From Lucinisca nassula (taxonomy: Eukaryota > Mollusca > Bivalvia > Lucinida > Lucinidae), in NCBI GenBank assembly GCA_963580285.1, contig OY757017.1:15884538-15948537 (forward strand): DNA of 64,000 nt, given 5' to 3'. Numbering within the stretch: position 1 is the first letter of the stretch; each line of letters opens with the position of its first letter. Below, one piece after another: positions 10,485 through 21,156 of the stretch. The notes under the pieces were generated by a model. That model was given only the letters and a program-made list of their open reading frames with translations. It was not told the origin of the DNA and made no database searches. The translations under genes were made by a program, and so were the position numbers.

Positions 10485-12015
10485 TCGATTCTTGATCATT
10501 GTCTTCACTTCTATTTTGCATATCAGGGTTGTTTTCTTTCTGCCGTGTGTTGGCTGTAAAAGATTTACCCATACTTGCATTTAATACTTATTTTTCCCAT
10601 CGTTAGGGATTGCATTTACAATTGCTTTAATGTAGAACAAGATCGCACGGCACCAGTAAAAACGGCAACAATAAACGTAAATTACGCGCTCTTAAAAAGG
10701 GTTAAAGGAACAATACCAGGTTGAAGTGACTGTCCATAATATTATTGAATCACGGACGCCACTCAATGCTTTCATTTCTAAGTTCATTACATATTTTTGT
10801 ATAACTGGACACCGAGGTGAACAAATTTCACCATAGTTCTTATCAGCTATATGATGCAGACCTTTTAACTAGAGGTTATACTCAACGTGCACTTATGGCC
10901 CCGCCCATAGGGGCTTGAAGAAATATATGGGCTGCATGATGCTTCAACGCAGAGCTGAATCCGGCCCGCACACTAGTACTGGTAAACCGCTTAGAGGATC
11001 TAAGCCTGTCCAGGAACCGCGGTGCGAGGTGGACCGTCCATACTAATAAACCCTATTGGTTTCATTTGGCGACAGGGCTTGAGATGTCATTTCATCTAAA
11101 TGTCGAGTAAAAGTCCCACAAAATTGGAAGCAACGTCTCCAAAATGACCTTTACAGTGTTGACGGGGACGATAAACCTCAAATCAACCAACCATCAACTT
11201 GCACATCGTCCTTTCATCGATTCTGAAATTAATCACAAGATTCATTACATTAAAATATTTTTCATTAATAAGGGTTTGGATTTTATAGATCTGCCTAGTA
11301 TCTTCCCCGACAGTTCGGTGATTTCATCCATCCCTACTTATTTTTAAAATACTTAACCACTCATAATTTGTAATAAATACAACGAACCTGTTAGATCTGT
11401 CATTTCTAATTTCAACAAGCTTGTTTCAGAATTTGATATTGATACTAACACTCCTGATAACTGAGATAACAAAAGCTCAGTGTATTGCTATTCTGCTGCT
11501 GGCCATATAATAACTGGCGATTTAAAAGTATTCCCAATTCTGGGCTAAAAAATATTTTTATAAAGGGTCGAAATATCGATTTCAATATGATTTCAATAAG
11601 TGCAGAGAAGGAATCGCTGCTGCCTCGAATACATTCGGTAATCGATGGTGTAAGCTAGAGTATGTTGAGCATAAAGCCCTTAAAGGACGGAAACTTGACA
11701 TTATAAAGGTCTTCATGCGGACTAAACAAATCATTTGTCTCAATCGTGACGGAAGTTTGCAAGGATTGTGACCACGTAAAATCGATTTAAGCTCCCCCCC
11801 CCCCCCGCAGTGGAATTCCTTTTACTGACCGTTCCAAGGCGGTCCTTCCGTCGCGGTTTATTTTTGTTATGGTTTGTCTTTGGGTGTTTGTGTCGCTTAT
11901 ATTATTTTGTTTTGGATAGCCAATTGGTCATTTTGTAGGAAAGTACCTGTCCTTTTGGCTTTCCGCTATTGCTGTTTCCATAAGGTCTGTTGTTTCAAGT
12001 TTCTTTCCCTTTAGT
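10485..12015 (+). mobile_element. Degraded Naiad copy with internal deletion and nested SINE
   Basis: It starts in a 5' leader block (CATATCAGGGTTGTTTTCTT), continues through linker and N-terminal reverse transcriptase coding sequence (DFIDLPSIF near 11278), then jumps at about 11710 to the 3' UTR, losing the catalytic RT. A 296-bp SINE interrupts it at 10896-11190. The in-frame TGA at 10737-10739 matches the third conserved UGA site. Frameshifts and stops make it non-functional. Confidence 0.8.
10896..11190 (+). mobile_element. SINE-like 296-bp family, complete copy inside Naiad
   Basis: It runs from the GGCCCCGCCCATAGGGGC head to the CCTCAAATCAACCAACC tail. Naiad coding sequence stops and resumes on each side (ACTCAACGTGCAC, then CTTGCACATCGTCC), and the shared TGCAC may be part of the duplication. 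Confidence 0.85.
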
Positions 12016-12024
12016 GTCTCTGAT

Positions 12025-12190
12025 GAGTGTGTGTTTGAGTTTTAAGTCCCACCGACAGCTATGGTCATACGAAGACGGGACCACGGTTTAAAGACTCATC
12101 CGAAAGTCCGAAGAAGCCCGGGATCAATCCTGCGATCCCTGGTTTACACGGCGAGTAGCGTAACCACTACACCACGTAGGCTTCTATCGG
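12025..12190 (-). mobile_element. tRNA-derived SINE
   Basis: On the minus strand an A-box-like TGGTGTAGTGGTTACGC and a B-box-like block around GGATTGATCCCGGG are followed by a core with TATGACCATAGCTGTCGG and the tail TGGGACTTAAAACTC. This order (tRNA head, conserved core, GACGTTAAA-type tail) is that of bivalve SINEs; the exact family is not assigned. Confidence 0.75.
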
Positions 12191-12221
12191 AGATGTAAAC
12201 ACTAATAGATGGGAAGCCTTC

Positions 12222-12395
12222 AAGCTGAATGAACAAACCATTTGTCTAACCCACAACAGACGTTAGGGCGAGAATTGCGGCCGCGTAAAATCGATTTACC
12301 CCCCCCCCCCCCCCAAAAAAAAAAAAAAAAGAAATACGTTTCACTGACCCTTCCGAGGCAGTTCTTCTCTCGTGGTTTAATATTGTTACAGCATC
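12222..12395 (+). mobile_element. Naiad 3' UTR fragment with C and A homopolymers
   Basis: Contains GTAAAATCGATTTACC followed by long C and A runs, then CACTGACCCTTCCGAGGCAG, the family hairpin block. The C run yields spurious proline-rich frames. Confidence 0.7.
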
Positions 12396-13012
12396 GACAG
12401 CATGTCAATATTCTAAATCTACCCACACCTTTATTTTTTCACGTGCAGGTATTTTTTCATGCATTCAAATTTCGTACACACAGTTTGAAGCATATGACGA
12501 AATGAATGTTCTTATACAAAGACAGACAACTATAACGATCGTAAAGTATGTTTGATCCAGTTGCAATCATAATGATTTGCAACTTATGCATTTTTTGAAC
12601 ATATGCACGTTTTCTGTGTTTCCTATTTTTGTTGTGTAAACGCCTCATAAATTGAAAACTGTTGATTTTCTGACGGTTCACCATACTGGCATTACTTTAT
12701 TTTTTCTCAAGTAAAGGCTTTAGAAAAATGAAACTCAATGTATATTATTACAGGGCACACTTTACTATCAATCCTGCTTATACATGTATGTGTTAGCGCT
12801 GCTCTCATTCTTCATTTTGGTTATTCGTTTTCTTACACTGCGAGTAATTAAACATCACTAAAGCTTACACATATGCTCACATGTGACCTGAGTGAGCAAT
12901 CAGGCCACGGAGGCCATATTGTGTTTCTTGCCTTTACAATTCAATTTTGCTCACTCATGTACATAAATATGGGGAAATCGCGGGACAAGCCTTTCAAGGC
13001 TGCATATAAAAC
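12396..13012. other. No recognisable feature
   Basis: AT-rich intron-like sequence without repeats I can assign. Confidence 0.4.
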
Positions 13013-13290
13013 ATAGAAGTGAAGGCAATGATCAGGAATCGTTAAATTCTACCACAGCCCCCATTAGAGACACCAAAAGGGAAAGAAACACAAACATGAA
13101 ACAACAGACACTAATGGAAACATCAATAGCGGAAGGCCAAAAGGACAGTTACTTTCCCACAAAATGGCCAATTGGCTATCCAAAACAAAATAATATAAGC
13201 GATACAAACACTCAAAGACGAACATAACAAAAATGAACCACGACAGAAGAACCGCCTTGGAACGATCAGTGCAACGAATTCACTTACGTC
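13013..13290 (-). mobile_element. Naiad 3' UTR fragment, subfamily B
   Basis: From the terminal AGAAGTGAAGGCAATGATCA end through CCACAAAATGGCCAATTGGC to GAAGAACCGCCTTGGAACGA. The CAATTGGC version of the central palindrome marks subfamily B. Confidence 0.8.
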
Positions 13291-13384
13291 TGATCTCTAA
13301 CTTGGAGCAGAACTACAAAATTCTCTAGCTAATCAGCAAAGGTGGTACAAAATCTTGTTAAGTCAACTGTACACCCCGAAGGCA

Positions 13385-13555
13385 ACTGCCCCCCTTACCC
13401 TAATGGTTAAGAGCGCTGGCTCATAATCATTAGGTCATTAGGTCTCGCCGCTGTGGTTTGCGCCTCGCTCGGGCCACATGTGGGACGCCAAGATCTGCAA
13501 GAGAAGGTTGTCTTACTCTGGTTTTAGCTCAACTCTTATCACCGGTCGGCTCGCG
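13385..13555 (+). mobile_element. tRNA-derived SINE, second type
   Basis: The A-box-like CTAATGGTTAAGAGCGCTGG is followed by a degenerate B box (GTTTGCGCCTCGC) and the body CTGCAAGAGAAGGTTGTCTT. The body resembles the elements at 18300 and 52866. Confidence 0.65.
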
Positions 13556-13850
13556 ACGGAAGTAAGGGCGAGAATTGTGGCCACGTAAAATCGATTTAAG
13601 CCCCCCCCCAGTCGAAATCATTCCACTGACCGTTCCAAGGCGGTTCTTCTGTGGCGGTTTATTTATGGTGTTGTTTGTTACTTACTGTGTGTATCACTTG
13701 TGTCTTTTTATTTTGGATGGTCATATGGCCATTTTGTGGGAAAGTAACTGTCCTTATGGCCTTCCTTTGTTTAGGTTTCCATTATGGTCTGGTTGCTTAA
13801 TGTTTGTGTTTCTTTCCCTTTGGTGTCTTTGATGGGTGGAGTAAGTTAAT
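13555..13850 (+). mobile_element. Naiad 3' end, subfamily A
   Basis: From CGACGGAAGTAAGGGCGAG through the C tract to GATGGGTGGAGTAAGTTAAT, then directly joined to a pearl-like array. The very 3' tip is missing. Confidence 0.85.
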
Positions 13851-15115
13851 TATTTCTCCCGGAATATAAGATTCGGGGCAGATAGTTTTTGTCTGTTTAT
13901 CTGTCTACCCGTCTGTTTGTCTTGAAAAATTATAACATTGGGCATAACTTACCGATAGGGGTTTCGCATTAAACATTATAAAACTTGTCACAAAACCATT
14001 TCGGTGATACCATAATTTTTGACCTTATGATTGACCTTGACGTTTGACCGACTTTATAAAAACTTTAATATTGGCCATAATTTTCGATTGGCAGTGCATT
14101 CATATTTCACATGTGCATTTCTTGTCACAAGACCGTTCCAGTGGTTCCATAATTTTCGCATTTACGTTCGACCTACTTCTTGAAAGCTTTATAACTTTCG
14201 ATTGGTAAGTAATACAAATTGCTGGCTCGACCATATATACTTTTGTTTGTTTGATTTGAGGTTTAACGTCCCCGTCAACACTGTATAGATAATTTTGGAG
14301 ACGTTGCTTCAAATTTTGTGGGACTGTTACCCGACATTGGAATGAAATGACATTCAAGCCACATCGGCCAATGAAGCCAAGAGGGTTTATAAGCATGGAC
14401 GGTCCGACTTGCATCGCTTTGCCAGGGCAGGCTTAGATCCTCTAAGGGGTTTACCTGTACTCGCCTGTGGTCGTTTCAACTCTGCGTTGAAGCATCATGC
14501 AGTCCATCTATTTCTTCATTGTCATCACAATAGCCCCTTCAGTTTTGATCAGATCTTTCTGAAACTTATATGTAAGGTAGCTTGGGATAAAACCTCTGAT
14601 AAGTTCGAAAACTGGCCTAGTCTGCCCATTTATTGTAGAGTTGCGTTCCTTTGATTGCTGAAAATGCCGATTTTGGACCTTGTTATCACTGTAGTCCATT
14701 ATTTTTGATTGGATCTATCTGAAACTTATATGAAAGGTAGCTTGGGATAAAAACTCAGACGAGGGGGTGGGGGCAACCATATATAATAAAAAAAAAGACT
14801 AAATTAAACCGAGTCTGCTATTTCAGTGTATTTTGTGTTAGGATCCAACTATTCAGAACTTATTTGACAGGTACATTCCTTGTCACAAGGCCTTTCCAGT
14901 GGTGCCATAGTTCTTGAACTTGGGATATAGACCTGCTTTTTAAAAAAATTTACATTGGCCATAAATTTCGACTGGTAATTGATGGGGCTTTCATATATCG
15001 CATGTGCATTCCTTGTCACAGAGCGATCTAATGGTAGCTTAATTTTCAAACTTGTGTCTTTGACCTTGATCTACTTTTTAAAAACTTGAACATTGGCCAT
15101 ACCTTTTGATTAGTA
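13850..15115. repeat. Pearl/HINE-like array, about 150-bp units
   Basis: It opens with CTGTTTATCTGTCTACCCGT, a tetranucleotide-like stretch, then diverged units that recur with TTGGCCATAA, TTTCGATTGG, TGTGCATTCCTTGTCACA and TTGACCT. A minus-strand 296-bp SINE lies inside at 14242-14525. This plan (microsatellite plus core repeats) is that of bivalve pearl elements; termini were not found. Confidence 0.6.
14242..14525 (-). mobile_element. SINE-like 296-bp family copy
   Basis: Tail at the left (complement of TTTGATTTGAGGTTTAACGT) and head at the right (GCATCATGCAGTCCATCTAT), inserted into the surrounding array. Confidence 0.85.
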
Positions 15116-15123
15116 AGTAACAA

Positions 15124-16885
15124 GGCTTTGTTGTTTGTTACTTACTGTGTGTATCACTTGTGTCTTTTTATTTTGAATGGCCATTTTGGCCATTTTGTGG
15201 GAAAGTAACTGTCCTTATGGCCTGCCTTTGATTAGGTTTCCATTATGGTCTGATCGCTCCATGTTTGTGTTTCTTTTCCTTTGGTGTCTTTGATGGGTGG
15301 AGTAAGTTAATTGTATCGATTCCTGCTCTTTGTTTTATTGCTACTTTGCATATCAGGGTTGTTTTGTTTGTGCCGTGTGGCGGCTGGAAAAGGTCCTCCC
15401 GTACATACATTTAATGCTCTTATTTTTCCAATCCTCAGGGATTGCTTATGCAATTGCTTTTTACTGTTCCATCTATTGACATCCTTTAGATACCTGTTGA
15501 AGATCATTATTAAACCGATGTTCGTTCCTCGTTGTATAACAACTGCTTGTTTGACATCCTTGGACTTTAAGTAGACAAATATGTTTTGTGGGCTTTTGTT
15601 GTACCTTCCTTCTATTCGAAGGAATTATCTTCAGTAATATATGCTGTTTTACTTAATGACCGGTATAAAGATCGCTTCAGTTTTGACGGTATCAAAACCT
15701 TATAAACCCCCATGAGTATCACAAATTCATTTAAACTATCAATATCACCCCTTAGGTTACACTGTGCTTCTTCTGTACGGATTCCCCATTATATTAAGAA
15801 CTTTAATAATCTTCGTATAAGACTGTCTCCTCTCAAGTCACCCATCCTTCGAAAATATACTTATCCATGGAAAAGAAGTGGAATGTATCCTAGTATTTCT
15901 AAGTGCAATGCCAAGAGGTGCAGATGTTGTTCGCATTTAAGCACTGCATCTACCGTTACTTAATCTGTAAACGGTAGACGCTTCTCTGTAGATAACATGT
16001 CTGATTTGACATGACAGTCTACAGATTTAATTCATCTAATTAAATGATGTGCTGCAAACTGTAATATGCAGTACGTCGGTCAAACTAGCCGCATGCTTAA
16101 AACTAGATTGAACGAGCATTATCGTAGAATGAGTAAGCCTAAGAAACCTGACACTTTCTTGTACCGTCACTTTCGACCAACAGGTCATTCGGTAAATAAC
16201 ATTTTTATACAACCAGTGGAATACTTTGTTGGCGCGCTTAAGCAGGAGCTTGGTGGTACTAAGGCCTATGAACTTCAGCCTTTAGCTGAAGAGAGAGTTA
16301 TAGTAGATAAACATATTTGTCATTCAGCCACCAAGTTTGCTGTGTGTTACCGAAGGCAAAGACGGGCTTCCTACGCTATACTGGCTACCAAAACTTCATA
16401 AAAGACCTTACAAAGCACGGTTTATTGCAAATTCTAGCTCTTGCGCTGCCGCTGGGCTTTCTGAGTGGTTGACTTCCTGTCTTGCTGCTGTTGAAACGCA
16501 TGTGATTAAAAATTGTGATGGGGTCTTCGAGAGATCAGGAAGAAATCTGTTTTGGTCTATAAAAAAATCGAATGAGGTTTTAAATAAATTGAAATCCAGA
16601 CATTTTCGTGCTTCAAGTCTGTCTGCTTGCGATTTTTCCACTCTTTACACTACGCTTACTCGTGGTCTTGTAGGGGAAAAGCTTAATGATTTAATTGAAT
16701 GGGCTTTTCACAGAGAAGATTCTCTCTATCTTGCATGTAATGTCAGAAATGCATTTTTCATTTCTAAAGAGCATGAGAGTTATACACTTTGGTCATGTCA
16801 GAAAGTGTGTGATGCCCTCACCTTTCTACTTGACAATATTTAGATTAGATTCGGTACTAATTTATTTGGGCGGGTTGTGGATGTT
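15124..16885 (+). mobile_element. Naiad copy with tandem 3' end ahead (pseudo-LTR layout)
   Basis: A Naiad 3' terminus (15124-15345, subfamily A) runs straight into the 5' leader of another copy (from about 15340), the head-to-tail layout called pseudo-LTR in Penelope-like elements. The body gives the N-terminal region, a cysteine cluster (CNAKRCRCCSHL), the GIY-YIG domain, then a jump to RT sequence, ending after FGRVV at about 16885 before the catalytic YLDD. The leader block at 15368-15406 is shared with the hammerhead repeats. Confidence 0.85.
15712..16843 (+). pseudogene. Naiad GIY-YIG/RT protein gene, broken
   Basis: Coding remnants run from ATG 15712. The endonuclease has a GIY-like LIHLI and the YIG-equivalent YVGQT with the catalytic-type arginine in LKTRLNEHYRRM. 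UGA codons at 16012-16014 and 16045-16047 occupy the same two sites as in the 38-42 kb copy, 11 codons apart. A TAA at 15961-15963 and a frameshift near 16335-16380 are true lesions, and the segment between GIY-YIG and RT is deleted. RT motifs PKLHKRPYKARFI and DFSTLYTTL (motif A) are readable in the third part. Confidence 0.8.
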
Positions 16886-16889
16886 CCGA

Positions 16890-17110
16890 CACAGCAAAAA
16901 GTCGCCAAAATAAACAGAAATACGCAAATACGTGTGTGACAAAGTTTACGTGTGCAAAAGCATCGTGCGTATATGAAACGAATACGCATTGCGCGTATTG
17001 GGAAGTTTTACTGATCATGCAGACGCATTGAGCGTATCGGTAAACAATACGCATTGCGTATGCATGCTGACGCAGATGCACTTATTCAAAAACAATATGC
17101 ATTGAGTGTG
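16890..17110. repeat. Degenerate ACGCATTGCGTAT-rich region
   Basis: Words such as ATACGCATTGCG, GACGCATTGAGCG and TACGCATTGCGTATG recur on both strands at irregular spacing. It is a cryptic simple repeat, not coding. Confidence 0.5.
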
Positions 17111-17219
17111 TGACAAAACGCGTTTTTGCGGATTTGAAATACGACAATCACAAATACGCAGTCGCCTCGTTATTTAAAAACAAGTGTTTGATACCTTTAC
17201 ATAGGCGTAAATTCTACTA

Positions 17220-17520
17220 TCCAACACGAAAACACGCCTATATAATTTTGACCCCCTTTGAACCCCACTTTTATATAGTAAAACTGGGGTTTTCTGGGTA
17301 TACCTTATTTATCTTATTTCTGCTCTAAAATATAGATTGTGGGTACTCGTTAGAACCGCCTCGATGAGGCGGTTCTAACGAGTGTGCTCTAAAATATAGA
17401 TTGTGGGTACTCGTTAGAACCGCCTCGATGAGGCGGTTCTAACGAGTGCCGACAATCTATATTTTAGAGCAGAAATAAGAAAAATATCACAATTTTTCAT
17501 CTTAAATTTTTCATTTTTTC
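17220..17520. mobile_element. Hairpin MITE with duplicated palindrome
   Basis: Left terminus CACGAAAACACGCCTATA is intact. The 38-base perfect palindrome (ACTCGTTAGAACCGCCTCG and its complement, around the dyad ATCGAT) occurs twice in succession, 65 bases apart, then the right arm follows (ATCTATATTTTAGAGCAG). The right terminus is lost. Confidence 0.8.
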
Positions 17521-17960
17521 GGCGATAAAGGCATGATGAAAAAAAAATTTGGTCAGTAGGTGGGAGAAACTGTTTTTTATTATTTTATTTTTTATCCCAC
17601 GAAAAATACAGGGTCGGGTTGTATATTTTGTTTTTGGCGTGTACATGTTTTTTGTTAATAAAGTTGTCATGTTGATACTTGGATTGTATATCATAATTCA
17701 TTTAAAATGCTCAAAAAATTTAGCTCTAAATTTTTGAAGGTACTAAATGACCAAAACTACAAAATTGTAATACTATGGGAAAATGCAAAGACGACACTGG
17801 GTAGGGTCGGATAATGAAAATGATAGGGTTGGTGTTTAAATTTTTATTTTGTTCTTTATTGATAAAACTAGTAGAGTCAGTGTCTGAAGCAGGGTCGATG
17901 GGTTAGCGAAAAAACGGCTATTTTTGGGGGCCTTAGTTCACTTTTGGCTTTTATTTTCTT
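17521..17960. other. No recognisable feature
   Basis: T-rich sequence of unknown origin, possibly the eroded 3' side of the MITE or another insert. Confidence 0.35.
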
Positions 17961-18135
17961 TACCTTGCCTCACCGAGGCGATTCTTTCGAGTAGCCACAG
18001 TCTGTGGTTTGAGCGGAAACATGAAAAATATCAGGATTTTTATCTGAAAAACATAGATTATGGGTAGTCATAAAAACAACCCCGCCGAGGCGATTCTATC
18101 GATTGCCCACGGTCTGTGTTTCGAGCAGGAACATG
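17960..18135. repeat. Two eroded hairpin MITE cores
   Basis: Two partial units with CCGAGGCGATTCT and CATGAAAAATATCAGGATTT; palindromes are decayed. Confidence 0.5.
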
Positions 18136-18299
18136 AAAAATATCAGGATTTTTCCGTTTAGTTCTATTTTTATTTATTTATTTATTTATTTATTTTGGTG
18201 CTAAAATTTTACCAATATATTTGAATAGGCGTCAAATGTCCTCTGCATTGTTTGCCCAGACATGTACGTATAAAAAAGTATTATTCATTTTGTTTGGAG

Positions 18300-18515
18300 C
18301 AGGCTATCTTGTGCATACCTCGCTGACTCATAGTAATTAGGTCTTTCACCGCCGTGGGTTCGAGTCTCGCTGGGGCCAAGTTCTGCAACGGAAGGTCAGG
18401 TGGTATTTCTCCGGGCATTTTGGTTTTCGCCTACATCTGTTTAACGATCGGCTCAATATTAGTGATATAATGGTGAAAGGGCCGTAAAACCCAAACCAAA
18501 GTACATGTACATGCC
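18300..18515 (+). mobile_element. tRNA-derived SINE
   Basis: GCTGACTCATAGTAATTAGG then the B-box block GTGGGTTCGAGTCTCGC resemble a tRNA head. The body (TTCTGCAACGGAAGGTCAGG) and tail (GGGCCGTAAAACCCAAACC) are shared with the elements at 13385 and 52866. Confidence 0.75.
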
Positions 18516-18742
18516 ATTGACATCAATTACATATCGTGTAAGAAATCAACAAATCGCCAGACCTTACAGCTGACCAGTACAACAACATAAATTATATTAA
18601 AGTCAGATTAATGGCCATTTCACTGGAATGCCACTGATAGCTAGGGCCGGTCTTTAAGAAAATAGGGGCTTAATTGCCCTTTGGGAGACATTATCACTGC
18701 ATTGGGCCATTGGCTTAGAATATCTCTGAGTAACAGAAGTAA

Positions 18743-19180
18743 TTTTGTTTGATTTGAGGTCTAACGTCCCCGTCAACACTGAGAAGGTCATTTTGGAGAC
18801 GTTGCTTCAAATTTTGTGGGACTTTTACCCGACATTGAGATGAAATGACTTCTCAAGCCAGGAAAAAATGGTTTTGTTTGTTTGTTTGATTTGAGGTTTA
18901 ACGTCCCCATCGACACTGTAAATGTCATTTTGGAGACGTTGCTTCCAATTTTGTGGGACTTTTACCCGACATTGAGATGAAATGACATCTCAAGCCCTGT
19001 CGCCAAATGAAATAAGTAGGGTTTATTAGCATGGACGGTCCGCCTCGCACCGCGGTTCCTGGACAGGCTTAGATCCTCTAAGCGGTTTACCAGTACTAGT
19101 GTGCGGGCCGGATTCAGCTCTGCGTGGAAGCATCATGCAGCCCATATATTTCTTCAAGCCCCTATTGGCGGGGACCTAGG
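18743..19180 (-). mobile_element. Two SINE-like 296-bp copies in tandem
   Basis: A 5'-truncated copy (18743-18865) is followed by a nearly complete copy (18877-19180). Both read on the minus strand with a TTTGTTTGTTTGATTTGAGG tail complement. Confidence 0.85.
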
Positions 19181-19592
19181 AAAAATGGTACTTATAAACG
19201 TAAATTACGTTCTTTTAAACGAAACAATACTAGACTGAAGTGACTGTCAATTATATTATTTAATCATGGACGCCACTCTATGCTTTCATTTCTAAGTTCA
19301 TTACCGTTCCTGTTTTACGTCTTCTGGACACCGAGGCGAATAAATTCTACGATAGTTCTAATCAGATGATGCGGCTCTCTTAACTAGAGGCTAAACTCAT
19401 CATATTCTCCGTCCTTACATTGGTTCTGAAATTATTTAACGGCATTTCTTCAAAATATCCTTCATTAATAAGGGTATGGATTTTATGGACTTGCCCAGTA
19501 TTTTTCGTGAGAGCTCGGTGCTTTCTTCCATTCCTGCTTATTTTCAAAATACTAAAACACCTATAATTTGCTATAAATATAACAAATAAATA

Positions 19593-20033
19593 TCTTAAAT
19601 GAGTTCCTTTAAGAGCAATGAAAACATTCATAAGAAAGAAGATGGGTCATACTACGTAGTTTCGGCTAATAAAGCCTCATCAGTGACCCTGTAATGATCC
19701 GGCAACGGAAGCCAGAGGAAACGTACTGCAATTTTGCGAATTCCAAATATGCAGTCGATTCAAAGACTGATATAAATCAAAATGGGTTCCAAATAATTAA
19801 AAACCTGTCTAGAATATGAGTCTAAACCAATAATTTCTGATTTCTCAAATATTTACGCTGATCTCAAAGGACCAAAAGTTAAATATAAACTGCACTATGG
19901 TTGATGTAAGGGGAGACGTTTTACGGCCGCCACACGGCACAACACCAGCTGCAGTGAAGACAAATAAAAATCTAAAATGAGTTCCTTTAAGAGCAATGAA
20001 AACATTCATAGTAAAGAAGATGGGTCATAACCT
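19593..20033 (-). mobile_element. Retrozyme family A insertion in Naiad
   Basis: One unit of about 383 bp plus about 50 bases of a second, on the minus strand. On the + strand the right end is ...GATGGGTCAT, i.e. the element's 5' end lies within one base of the predicted hammerhead cleavage site. Naiad sequence resumes immediately (AACCTGTTAGATC). Confidence 0.85.
19644..19689 (-). ncRNA. Type I hammerhead ribozyme (family A)
   Basis: Minus-strand reading gives GGGTCA, CTGATGA, GGC-loop-GCC, GAAA, CTACGTAG, TA, TGACCC. All pairs and core bases are intact. Confidence 0.9.
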
Positions 20034-20123
20034 GTTAGATCTATCATTTTTAATTTCATTAAAGTTTTTTCAGATCTTGATATTGATACAAATACTCCTG
20101 ATTCATGTGATTGTAAAAACTCA

Positions 20124-20522
20124 GTGTATTGCTATCCTGCTGTTGGTCATGTAATTACTGGCAATTTGAAAATTATTTCTGATTCTAGTATAAGGAATGT
20201 AATTTCTAAAGGACCGAAATATCGGTTTCCTTCTAAAATTGATTTCAGTAAATGTAGAGATGAAATCGCTGCTGCCTTGAATGAATTCGGTAATCGATGG
20301 TGTAAGCGAGAGTATGTTGAGCATAAAGCCTTTAAGGACTGGAAACTTAGCATTTTAAAACTAGTGAATAAACGTATTTCTTTCTTTTCTCAAAATACTA
20401 CCTTATTACCTCCTAAGCCTAAAACGTCTTTACGTCATCTTAAACTAGGTATTCAAGAATTTCATAAGAAGTTTGTTTTGGCCCCTGCAGACAAGGCCGC
20501 TAACAACGTCGTCGTTGTGTGA
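20124..20522 (+). pseudogene. Naiad RT N-terminal fragment
   Basis: 132 codons colinear with the 40.8-41.4 kb copy, including the conserved FHKKFVLAPADKAANNVVVV stretch that precedes motif 1 in Penelope-type RTs. The frame is closed by TGA at 20520-20522, where related RTs have Cys, and homology continues in frame after it (RLHYVNTLKQELGGTKA). Confidence 0.8.
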
Positions 20523-20645
20523 CGGCTCCACTATGTTAACACGCTTAAGCAGGAACTTGGTGGTACTAAGGCCCATGAACTTCAGACTTTAGCTGAAGAA
20601 AAAGCTATAGTAGATGAACATGTTTGTCATTCAGCCATCAAAGTA

Positions 20646-20954
20646 GAAGTAAAACAAAGATCAGGAATTGATACAATTAACTTACTCCACCCATAAAAGA
20701 CACCAAAGGGAAAGAAATACAAACATTAAGCGACCAGACGATAATGGAAACCTAAACAAAGGAAGGCCATAAGGACAGTTACTTTCCCACAAAATGGCCA
20801 TATGGCCATCCAAAACCAAAAGACACAAGTGATACACACAGTAAGTAACAAACAACAACATAACTAAATCGCCACAGAAGAGCCGCCTTGGAACGGTCAG
20901 TGGAAGATTTCCACTGGGGGGGGGGGGCTTAAATCGATTTTACGTGGCCACAAT
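20646..20954 (-). mobile_element. Naiad 3' UTR inserted inside a Naiad RT
   Basis: Subfamily A 3' end in inverse orientation, between CATTCAGCCATCAA and AAGTTTGCTGTG, which are contiguous in other copies. It ends just past CGATTTTACGTGGCC. Confidence 0.85.
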
Positions 20955-21156
20955 CAAGTTTGCTGTGTGTTACTGGTGGCCAAGACAAGCTTCCTACGCT
21001 ATACTGGTTACCAAAACTTCATAAAAGACCTTACAAAGCACGGTTTATTGCAAATTCCAGCTCTTGCACTACCACAGAACTTTCTAAATTATTAACTTCC
21101 TGTCTTTCTGCTATTAAAACGCATGCGATTAAATATTGTGATAAAGTCTCTTCCAT

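Noticed and set aside
12242..12505. Proline/lysine-rich frame
   Set aside because: It comes from the C and A homopolymers of a Naiad 3' UTR.
13385..13470. tRNA gene
   Set aside because: A- and B-box-like words are present but no cloverleaf with paired acceptor stem forms; it is a SINE head.
15961..15963. TAA in the 15.7 kb Naiad copy as a further recoded site
   Set aside because: The equivalent codon in the 42 kb copy is sense (Ser), so this is an ordinary mutation.
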